Shown here in pieces: positions 34,691-41,253 of a stretch of 41,253 bases of DNA. Each line of letters begins with the position of its first letter. Within the stretch, counting starts at the first letter, position 1. This DNA comes from an uncultured Opitutaceae bacterium. Its GTDB lineage: Bacteria > Verrucomicrobiota > Verrucomicrobiia > Opitutales > Opitutaceae. A program made the translations under genes and the position numbers. The DNA is taken from assembly GCA_903887455.1 (NCBI GenBank), contig CAISPT010000186.1:1-41253 (forward strand). Reading direction: 5' to 3'. The notes below the pieces were generated by a model that saw nothing but the letters and a program-made list of their open reading frames with translations, did no database searches and was not told the origin of the DNA.

Positions 34691-37600
34691 TCACCGCGCG
34701 CCCTCGGATAGCATGAGGGTGCCCGTGCCTGGGGCAACGGCCTCTTCGGTGCTGGCGCCGGAGGGCCAGCGGACGCGGACGCGGACGGGCGGGGCGCCGG
34801 CGGCGTATCCAAAAAAGCATGTCGGCGTCGACTCGCTGTAGTAGCCCGACCCTGCGTGGACCTCCGCCGTCTCGCTCGTCCCGTCGGCCATCTCGGCGGT
34901 GACGCGGGCCCCGACGCCAGAGGGGTTTCCCGCCTTTCCCCGCAGCGAGACGGCAAGCGAGAGCCGGCCTGGCGCCCCCAGGTTCCGGAATGCGAGCATG
35001 GACGCATTGTTGCGCGTGACGACCAGGCAGGGGCGACCGTCCTGGTAGAGGTCGGCGACCGCGAGCGCCTTCGCGTCCCCCGGGACCACGAATCCGCTTT
35101 CCGCGGACCCAATCTCCGAGAAGCCGCCCCGGCCGTCGCCCCTTAGGACGAGCCCGAGGCCCCCGTCGAACCGGCCCACGGTGGGGATGGGGGCGTAGCT
35201 GTTCTCGACCGCGAAGATCCCGGCGTGGCCATCGCCGAGGAAGTCCCCCGCGACGAGGCCTTGGAGCGGCGATATCTGCGCGATCCGGGGGAGCGGCTGG
35301 AAGCGGTACGTCCCATCGGGCTGGCTCAGGAAGACCCCGCTCCTCAACTCCGTTGCGGCGTAGCGCCGGGCCTGGGCGAGGCGGTCCTCACCCAGAATCT
35401 CGCCCAGCGTCGCCTTAGCATAGGAGTCATTGCTCGGATAGCGCCTGAGCACCGACGGCACCGAAGCGCCGAGCACCTTGCGGCTCCTCCAGGGATAGAT
35501 CCTGTCGCCCTCGTAGTAGGCCTCGATCAATTGCTGCTGCCCGCCGCCCCTAAAGTCGCCCGAGTAGAGGAGGGCGGGGTGGACGGGATCGGCGTGGTAC
35601 TGGGTGTTTAATCCGACGTTTCCGACCACGAAGTCGGGCCGGCCGTCGCCGTTGAAGTCCGCGGCGGCGATCGACGTCCACCAGCCCGTCCCGCCGGCGG
35701 CGAAGCCTGCCCGCTCGGTCCAGTCGTCGAAGCCTCGGCCCTCCCGGTTGTGGAAGTACTTCACGGTTCCCCACTCGAGCGTGAGCAGGAGGTCGGGCCA
35801 ACCGTCGCCGTCCACGTCGCTCCACACGGCGCCGGTCACCATGCCGACCTCGCGCAGGCCGGGCGCGAGGGCGTCGGTCACGTCCTCGAAGCGACCGCCG
35901 CGATTGGCCAGAAGCGCGCTTCGCGGCGCCCTCGGGTAGGCCCCGGGCAGGAGCCTGCCGCCGATGTAGAGCCCGAGGCGCCCCGACCGGTCGAAGTCCG
36001 CGGCGGCGACGGCGCCGGCATTGATCGCAAGCGGGGGAAGCACGCCGTCCGGAGCCGGAGAAAACGCCCCGTGGCCGTCGTTGAGGTAAAGCCTCGGCTG
36101 GTATTCCTGTGCGCCTGCCGGCAGCGAGTTTCCCCCCCGGGTGACGAGGAGGTCCTGGCGGCCGCGGCCCGCGGCGTCGAAGAGGAGGATGGGGCCGTCG
36201 TCGGCCGCCGCCTTGTCCTGCGGGCCGAGGGCCTGCCGCTCCTCGAAACGGCCCGGCCCGGCCGAGCCGAGGACCTTCAGGGGGTCGAGCGTCGTGCCGC
36301 CGACCACGACGTCGTCCCTGCCGTTGCCGGCCACGTCCCCGACGGCCAGGGCGGGCCCGCGGCGGTTGAGCCGCCACGGGATCAGCTTCTGGAGGTAGGT
36401 CTCGAAGACCTCCTCCTCGCGGGAGGTGGCGGAAAGCCCGCTCGCCTGGCCGACCTCGGAGAAAAGGGTGGGGGGCCGCGCCTTGTCGGGGGGAAGGGCG
36501 AAGGCCCCTTCCGGCTCCTTCACCGTGTAGCGCATGTCGGCCGGCAGGTTCTCGAACGCCTGCTCCCTGCCATTGGGCCAGGTGACCACCATCCTGCGGA
36601 TCACCGCGTCGGACCCTAGCCCGAAGTGGAGCATGGGCTCGCTGCTCGACATGTACCCGCGGGCGAGCACGAGCGGCCTGACCTGGACGCCGAGCGCGCT
36701 CTCGACTCTCACGGTGGCCCCCACGCCGAAGCGGTTAGACGCTGTACCCCTGAGGTAGACGTTAACCCGGTGCGCCGAGCCCTCGTCGTTCCTCATGATC
36801 GTGACCCCGCCCTCGTAGTTGATGTAGACGATGTCCAGGTTGCCGTCGCCGCCGAGGTCCCCGAAGGCGCTGCCGAAGGACACCCCGCGCTGGTCGAGGC
36901 CCCATGCGGCGCCCACGTTCTCGAATTCGAGGTCCGCCTTGTTCCTGAACGCGAAATGGCTCTCCACGCGCATGGGGGTGTTGCGCAGGATCCGGATCCG
37001 CTCGGCCTCCGAGCCTGCCCTGCTTGCCCGCTCGATGACATCGGAGTCCGGGCTGCGGTTGAACCCGTTGGTCACGAAGAGGTCGAGGCGGCCGTCATTG
37101 TCCAGGTCCTCGAACCGGGGCGACCACGTCCAGTCGGTGGCCGAGACGCCGGCCAGTATCGCGGCCTCCTCCATGCGGCCGGTGCCCGTGTTGATCAGGA
37201 GCGCGCTGCGGTTGTACTTCGGTGTAGGCGCCGAGGTCTCCCGGTTGCCCTCGCGCTCGCCCGCCATAAACTTCTGGTCCTTCTCGTGCGTGCTCGCGGC
37301 CATGTCCGCGACCAGGAGTCCGATCCGGCCGTCGTTCCTCACGTCGCCGAGGTCGGCGCCCATGGAGAACGAGGAGGTGTGGGGCGCCACCTGGTCGATC
37401 ACGTTCGTGAAGGTGCCGTCGCGGTTGTTGTGGTAGAGCTTGTCCGGGACGCCGTAGTCGTTGGCGACGTAAAGGTCGGGCCAGCCGTCGTTGTCGTAGT
37501 CCCACCACGTCGCCGAGTGGCTCTGCGTCTCGCCGGTTATGCCCGCCTGGTCGGTCACGTTCGTGAAGGTGCCGTCACGGTTGTTGTGGAAGAGGTAGCC

Positions 37601-38293
37601 GCGCTGGCCGCCCGGATGGGCCCCGCTGTCGAGCAGGTTCACCGTCAAGTACAGGTCGAGCCAGCCGTCGCGGTCATAGTCGCAGAAGGCGGCCATGACG
37701 CTCGCATCCCGCACATCCAGGCCGTACTGGTGGGCCATCTCCTTGAAGGTGCCGTCTCCCTGATTCACGAAGAGGAGGTTAGGCGCGTTGAACCGGCACA
37801 CATAGAGGTCGAGCCGTCCGTCGTTGTTAATGTCGACGAAGGTCGCGCCTAGGTTCCAGACGCCGGGCTCCGCGCCCACTCCGGCCTTCGCCGTCACGTC
37901 CTCGAACCGGTACCCCCCAAGGTTCCGGAAGAGGCGGCACCCCTTGGTCTTCGTGACCACGAAGATGTCGGGGCGCCCGTCGCCGTCGTAGTCGCCGATC
38001 GCTACCCCGGTCCCGATAGACCCGTCCTCGAACTCGTGGTAGAGGTCGCCCCACATCCTCGGGTCGTCGTAGGGGTTCTCCACCCGGACGCCGGTCGCCT
38101 CCGCGGGCAGGCTCGTGAACAGCGTGCGGCCCCTGGGTTCCGGTTTCCGCTCGAATGGCTGCCCCACGATGCCTGGCGCGGGATTCGCTGCGCGGACGGC
38201 GACGCAGGCGCAGAGCGCGAGCGGCAGCCACAGCCGGGACAGTCGTGCCGCAGCGCTCACCCCCATCGGTTTGCGATTCCGGTCGGCAGGCAT
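34691..38293 (-). CDS. Giant secreted VCBS/FG-GAP protein with two ASPIC-UnbV domains (paralogue 2)
   Basis: A 1200-residue protein. ATG at 38293 is preferred (38266 would put the signal peptide first; an upstream TTG at 38335 is unlikely). The hydrophobic leader is 'LSRLWLPLALCACVAVRAAN'. Domain order and positions match its downstream neighbour: propeller repeats with 'DYDGDGRPDIFVV', 'DINNDGRLDLYVC' and 'DYDNDGWPDLYVANDYG', ASPIC-UnbV at ~509-590, further repeats ('DFNGDGRPDFVVGNVGLN', 'RPRLYLNDGHGAF'-type), and a terminal ASPIC-UnbV with 'NPSGVGARVTAEMADG' and 'VRVRWPSG'. The pair looks like a tandem gene duplication on top of an internal duplication. Role unknown; calcium-dependent binding at the cell surface is the family expectation. 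Confidence 0.88.
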   Translation of the reverse strand: MPADRNRKPMGVSAAARLSRLWLPLALCACVAVRAANPAPGIVGQPFERKPEPRGRTLFTSLPAEATGVRVENPYDDPRMWGDLYHEFEDGSIGTGVAIGDYDGDGRPDIFVVTKTKGCRLFRNLGGYRFEDVTAKAGVGAEPGVWNLGATFVDINNDGRLDLYVCRFNAPNLLFVNQGDGTFKEMAHQYGLDVRDASVMAAFCDYDRDGWLDLYLTVNLLDSGAHPGGQRGYLFHNNRDGTFTNVTDQAGITGETQSHSATWWDYDNDGWPDLYVANDYGVPDKLYHNNRDGTFTNVIDQVAPHTSSFSMGADLGDVRNDGRIGLLVADMAASTHEKDQKFMAGEREGNRETSAPTPKYNRSALLINTGTGRMEEAAILAGVSATDWTWSPRFEDLDNDGRLDLFVTNGFNRSPDSDVIERASRAGSEAERIRILRNTPMRVESHFAFRNKADLEFENVGAAWGLDQRGVSFGSAFGDLGGDGNLDIVYINYEGGVTIMRNDEGSAHRVNVYLRGTASNRFGVGATVRVESALGVQVRPLVLARGYMSSSEPMLHFGLGSDAVIRRMVVTWPNGREQAFENLPADMRYTVKEPEGAFALPPDKARPPTLFSEVGQASGLSATSREEEVFETYLQKLIPWRLNRRGPALAVGDVAGNGRDDVVVGGTTLDPLKVLGSAGPGRFEERQALGPQDKAAADDGPILLFDAAGRGRQDLLVTRGGNSLPAGAQEYQPRLYLNDGHGAFSPAPDGVLPPLAINAGAVAAADFDRSGRLGLYIGGRLLPGAYPRAPRSALLANRGGRFEDVTDALAPGLREVGMVTGAVWSDVDGDGWPDLLLTLEWGTVKYFHNREGRGFDDWTERAGFAAGGTGWWTSIAAADFNGDGRPDFVVGNVGLNTQYHADPVHPALLYSGDFRGGGQQQLIEAYYEGDRIYPWRSRKVLGASVPSVLRRYPSNDSYAKATLGEILGEDRLAQARRYAATELRSGVFLSQPDGTYRFQPLPRIAQISPLQGLVAGDFLGDGHAGIFAVENSYAPIPTVGRFDGGLGLVLRGDGRGGFSEIGSAESGFVVPGDAKALAVADLYQDGRPCLVVTRNNASMLAFRNLGAPGRLSLAVSLRGKAGNPSGVGARVTAEMADGTSETAEVHAGSGYYSESTPTCFFGYAAGAPPVRVRVRWPSGASTEEAVAPGTGTLMLSEGAR

Positions 38294-38439
38294 CTTGGGT
38301 CGGCAAGTAGGACTGTCGCCCGTCCGGGGAGTCAAGGAACGTTTGCCGAGCGCCTGCGCCCGAGGACTTTACTTGCCCGTCTGATCCGTGTCCTCTTGCA
38401 TCCGCGCCTCGCCCAAAGGATGCGAAAACGAAGACCCCG

Positions 38440-40851
38440 TTGAAGAACCCCCTCAAGTTCACCGCGCGCGCCTGGATGCTCGCCCCGCTGCTCGCCCTCG
38501 GGTTCTTCTGCCTTTTGACAGCGGTGCGCGCTCACCGCGTCCTGCATGTGACTGCCGTGGGCCAACCCGCGGGGCCCGTCGCCTGGAGGCCTGCCCTGAT
38601 CGTCCCGGGCCACCTGAGCGACACCTACAAGTGGCTCGACCAGACCAACCAGATGTTCGCGCTTGGCGAATGGCGGGTCCGCCACGTCGACTATGACAAC
38701 GCCCCGGGAGGCCACGACGTGCTCACCCCCTCGCCTTACCGCTGGTGGTTGGGCCTGATCGCGCTCGGGTGGAACGCCGTGACCGGGGCCACGATCGGGC
38801 GGTGCGTCGAGGGTGCCGCCCTCGTGGGGGACCCGCTTCTTCTCATCCTGATCGGAGCCCTTACGGTCGTGTTCGTGGCGCGAAAGTTCGGGGGGCTCGC
38901 GGCCGCGCTCCTCTCCGTGGGGCTGGTGGCGGTTTATCCCTTTGCCGGGGAGTTTCTCCCGGGAGCCTGCGACGACCGGGGGCTCCTCCACCTCCTGGCG
39001 CTTTGGAGCGTGCTTCCGCTCCTGGCGGTGGCGCTTTTGACTGGCGAAGGCGTCGAACGGCGGGCCCGGCGCGCGTTCGTTCTCGCCGGAGTCACTGGGG
39101 GCCTTGGCCTCTGGATGAGCCCTGCCGGGGAGGTCCCGGTCCTGGTCGGCGTGGGGCTCGGCGGGTTGCTATCGGCCTGGCTCGGGAAATCCATGTCCAA
39201 GGAGGGCACCGCTCCCACCGCCGGTCCAGTATACTGGCGTGCGTGGGCGCTCAGCGGCGCCGTCACTTGCCTGGCGGCCTATATTATAGAGTTCTTTCCT
39301 GGCTACATGGGCTCCTGGGAGCTTCGAGCGGTCCATCCCGTCTATGGTATCGCGTGGATGGGCGGCGCCGAACTCGTCGCGAGGGCCTCGAGCAGGATCC
39401 GGGGCGACCGCGCGCCATTGGGGGTTAAGGGATGGGGAGTCGTCGCCCTGTCAGTGGCCGCCCTGGCGTCGATACCCGTTACCTTCCTGCTCACCCACAG
39501 CACGGACTATCTGATGGAGGACCTTTCGACGCTCAGGCTCTCTATCCTGCCGGATGGCCCCTCGGCGTCCTCGCTCTGGTCCTGGCTCCTCCAAAACGGG
39601 TTCACGCCCGGTGTGGTGGCCACATTACTCCCTCTCCTTGTGCTGGTTGCAGCAGTTTTTGTCCTCTCGCTACGGCGCTTTGACCCCGCTCGCCGCGGGG
39701 CGATCGCCCTGGCCCTCGGGCCCGTTCTTGTTGCACTCGGCTTCGCGTTTCGCGAGCTGAGCTGGTGGAATGGCGTCGATGCGGCGCTCCTCCTCGTGGC
39801 CGTTGTGCTCGTGGGCGGGCTCCAGGGAGACTCGCGGCGCGCGGTTGTCTGGGGTGTGGTGCTCGCGGCCGCAGCCGTCGTTCTCCCGGGTACCTTCCGC
39901 CTGCTTCCCTCGTTTGGTTCCAGCGATGATCTCACACACGAAGAGGTGGTGGGCTTGGTGGAGAGGGACCTGTCCTACTGGATGGAGAGGCACGTGGGCG
40001 ACGCGAACGCGATTGTCCTGGCACCGCCGAACACGACGGCCTCGCTCTACTATTATGGAGGGATCAGAGGGCTCGGCACCTTCGACTGGGAAAGCCGCGA
40101 CGGCACCAAAGCGGCCGTCCGCATCGTGAGCGCCCTGACGCCCGAGGAGTCCCAGGAGTTGATCAATCGGCGCGGGATCACCCACATTATTATACCAGGC
40201 TGGGATCCGTACCTGGACGCCTACGCCCGGATCGGCCAGGGTCAGGTCGGAAGTACATTCCTTGAGAGGCTCCACCTGTGGCTGCTTCCTGCATGGCTAA
40301 AGCCCATCTCATATCCCATCCCGACGATTTCTGGATTTGAGGGGCAATCGGTTGCCGTGCTGGAGGTTGTGGAAGAACAGGACGATTCGCTCGCCGCCAG
40401 CCGCCTCGCCGAGTACTTCCTCGACATGGGCCAGATGGACCTGGTGGCCAACGCCAGCAAGGTCCTCCGGAGGTTTCCCGCCGATCTCGGTGCTCTCGTG
40501 GCCAAGGCTGAGATCGCCATCGCGGAGGGGGAGACCGACGAATTCTCTCAGGATGTGGACGTCATTGTCCGGCGAATCACGGGAGGTGCCGACCAGTCCC
40601 TTGCGTGGGACCAGAGGGTGAACCTGGCGGTCGTGCTCGCGCAGGGGCACCACGTCGAGTTGGCACGCTCCCGCCTGAAACAATGCCTCGACGAGGCCGA
40701 TGAGGAGAAGTTCAGGTCCCTCAGCACGAATTCCCTGTATCGCCTCCAAGTGCTTAGAAAGGCGCTTGGACTGACGATAAAGGACCCCAGCCGCCTTGAA
40801 TTGTCGCTCGAGCTTCTGCCTCCGGACCTTCGCGAGAGGCTCAAGGAATAG
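38440..40851 (+). CDS. STT3-like polytopic GT-C protein with soluble C-terminal domain
   Basis: An 803-residue protein from TTG at 38440; ATG at 38476 is possible. The N-terminal signal anchor is followed by a loop 'YKWLDQTNQMFALGEWRVRHVDYDNAPGG' and 'SPYRWWLGLIALGWNAVTG', then about 11-12 transmembrane helices to residue ~490. A second loop 'AGEFLPGACDDRGLLHLLALWSVLP' carries an acidic pair. The domain after the membrane part begins 'YWMERHVGDANAIVLAPPNTTASLYYYGGIRGLGTFDWE' and ends with TPR-like helices. Loop layout resembles oligosaccharyltransferase STT3, but the WWDYG motif is absent ('SLYYYGG' is at that place). A lipid-linked glycan transferase is the best inference; the acceptor is unknown. 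It is divergent from the VCBS genes. Confidence 0.65.
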   Translation: MKNPLKFTARAWMLAPLLALGFFCLLTAVRAHRVLHVTAVGQPAGPVAWRPALIVPGHLSDTYKWLDQTNQMFALGEWRVRHVDYDNAPGGHDVLTPSPYRWWLGLIALGWNAVTGATIGRCVEGAALVGDPLLLILIGALTVVFVARKFGGLAAALLSVGLVAVYPFAGEFLPGACDDRGLLHLLALWSVLPLLAVALLTGEGVERRARRAFVLAGVTGGLGLWMSPAGEVPVLVGVGLGGLLSAWLGKSMSKEGTAPTAGPVYWRAWALSGAVTCLAAYIIEFFPGYMGSWELRAVHPVYGIAWMGGAELVARASSRIRGDRAPLGVKGWGVVALSVAALASIPVTFLLTHSTDYLMEDLSTLRLSILPDGPSASSLWSWLLQNGFTPGVVATLLPLLVLVAAVFVLSLRRFDPARRGAIALALGPVLVALGFAFRELSWWNGVDAALLLVAVVLVGGLQGDSRRAVVWGVVLAAAAVVLPGTFRLLPSFGSSDDLTHEEVVGLVERDLSYWMERHVGDANAIVLAPPNTTASLYYYGGIRGLGTFDWESRDGTKAAVRIVSALTPEESQELINRRGITHIIIPGWDPYLDAYARIGQGQVGSTFLERLHLWLLPAWLKPISYPIPTISGFEGQSVAVLEVVEEQDDSLAASRLAEYFLDMGQMDLVANASKVLRRFPADLGALVAKAEIAIAEGETDEFSQDVDVIVRRITGGADQSLAWDQRVNLAVVLAQGHHVELARSRLKQCLDEADEEKFRSLSTNSLYRLQVLRKALGLTIKDPSRLELSLELLPPDLRERLKE

Positions 40852-40870
40852 GTTCAAAAATAGTTGGCGT

Positions 40871-40899
40871 TTGGTAAAGAATCTTAACTTCCGTATAAA
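40871..40899 (+). promoter_or_regulatory. Candidate sigma70 promoter upstream of the TonB-dependent receptor gene
   Basis: TTGGTA (40871-40876) and TATAAA (40894-40899, five of six matches to consensus) are separated by exactly 17 bases in a locally AT-rich stretch. This is the best promoter match in the window. Predicted transcripts would start near 40906 and carry about 160 bases of leader before the receptor ATG, containing a short ORF and a hairpin. Confidence 0.5.
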
Positions 40900-40924
40900 G
40901 ATTCTCATTCACAGGAGGTCTGGG

Positions 40925-40984
40925 ATGGGGTATAACCACCTAGTCTACACGTCAGCTCCCCTTGGTTTTACCCCCAACAGCTGA
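40925..40984 (+). CDS. Putative 19-residue leader peptide
   Basis: AGGAGG (40913-40918) lies six bases before an ATG, the clearest Shine-Dalgarno arrangement I found in the window. The frame encodes 19 residues (starting MGYNHLVYTS) and ends in TGA. It lies between a good promoter and the TonB-dependent receptor gene, whose own ATG lacks a Shine-Dalgarno sequence. No run of one amino acid typical of attenuator peptides is present. Translation is inferred from the signal strength alone. Confidence 0.4.
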   Translation: MGYNHLVYTSAPLGFTPNS

Positions 40985-40985
40985 C
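40951..40985 (+). other. 7-bp stem-loop overlapping the end of the leader ORF
   Basis: GTCAGCT (40951-40957) and AGCTGAC (40979-40985) pair perfectly around a 21-base loop that holds a small GGT/ACC inner pair. The right arm covers the stop codon of the 19-residue ORF, so ribosomes translating it would open the stem. No U-tract follows. It may be a cis-regulatory element for the downstream receptor gene. Confidence 0.35.
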
Positions 40986-41065
40986 AGTTCGCCCCAGAAA
41001 ACGGACGTCTCTCCCCTGAGATACTATCCGTAAGTGTCTAAACCCTAAGTCCAAAACACCAAACC

Positions 41066-41253
41066 ATGCCTGCTAATCGTACACTAGCGCTGTTGCGTGC
41101 CCTCACGGTCACGTCGGCGCTTGGTTTCGCAGTAGTGCCTCGAATCGCGGTCGCTCAGGCCGCTCCTGCCCAGCCCTCAGTCGCTGCGGCGCCTTCCGAT
41201 CAGGAAGAGCCCACAGTGCTTTCCCCCTTCGTCGTTGATGCGGCTGAAGACAA
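41066..41253 (+). CDS. TonB-dependent receptor, N-terminal fragment (cut by window edge)
   Basis: ATG at 41066 opens a frame that runs off the window after 62 codons. The first ~31 residues are a signal peptide ('LLRALTVTSALGFAVV', cleavage near 'AVAQA'), followed by an Ala/Pro-rich spacer and 'EEPTVLSPFVVDAAED'. The 'LSPF.V' motif after the signal peptide is typical of the very numerous TonB-dependent receptors of Opitutaceae, just before the plug domain. The protein would import a substrate, perhaps an oligosaccharide or siderophore, across the outer membrane. The identification rests only on this short N-terminus. Confidence 0.7.
   Translation, partial: MPANRTLALLRALTVTSALGFAVVPRIAVAQAAPAQPSVAAAPSDQEEPTVLSPFVVDAAED

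Noticed and set aside
36626-37852. Plus-strand open frame of 408 codons
   Set aside because: It is antisense to VCBS repeats; its Val/His/Glu-rich repeats are the reverse complement of the Asp-Gly-rich calcium loops.
31021-38293. Tandem repeat as a mobile element or recombination product
   Set aside because: The similarity is that of full-length paralogous genes with distinct leaders and no flanking inverted or target repeats.

Overview
The window reads as chromosomal DNA from a G+C-rich Gram-negative bacterium, most likely of the Verrucomicrobiota (Opitutales-like). This assignment is inferred from gene content. A protein at the right edge has the N-terminal 'LSPFVVD' motif I associate with Opitutaceae TonB-dependent receptors. 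There are also a planctomycete/verrucomicrobial diheme cytochrome of the DUF1587/1592/1588/1585 type paired with a DUF1552 protein, two giant VCBS/ASPIC-UnbV proteins, and a PPi-type phosphofructokinase. No plasmid, phage or transposase gene and no CRISPR array was seen.

Left edge (1-2.8 kb): visibly AT-richer DNA with small, partly decayed-looking genes (a short STAS-like ORF, an NTF2-like protein, a lipoprotein, an outer-membrane barrel, a GNAT acetyltransferase). Two of these encode a signal-peptide-like stretch upstream of the first ATG/GTG/TTG.

2.8-16.1 kb, minus strand: a run of co-directional, mostly secreted proteins. In transcription order these are an AraC-type regulator, a large six-hairpin-type glycosidase, a GH26 beta-mannanase-like enzyme, a diheme PSCyt/DUF1592 protein, a DUF1552 protein, an alpha/beta-hydrolase esterase, an SGNH-hydrolase/TPR protein and an NTF2-like protein. 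Tight spacing (6 bp gap, 17 bp overlap) suggests an operon for plant polysaccharide breakdown. Divergent from it are L-rhamnose isomerase (rhaA) and the L-rhamnose/H+ symporter (rhaT), so the shared 149 bp gap is the likely control region.

18.8-26.8 kb: a plus-strand series of small membrane proteins, a P-loop kinase-like protein and a GNAT-VanY fusion; then a GT-C-type membrane protein on the minus strand, a small two-TM pore-loop protein, a cupin and a PAS hybrid histidine kinase. A tRNA-Phe(GAA) follows.

27.2-31.0 kb: PPi-dependent phosphofructokinase, a cellobiose/mannobiose 2-epimerase and a GH130 phosphorylase. With the GH26 enzyme they reconstruct the known route mannan -> mannobiose -> mannosyl-glucose -> mannose-1-phosphate + glucose.

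31.0-41.3 kb: two tandem paralogous ~1200-residue VCBS/ASPIC-UnbV secreted proteins (minus strand), an STT3-like polytopic protein (plus strand), then a promoter, a short leader ORF and a hairpin in front of a truncated TonB-dependent receptor gene at the window edge.
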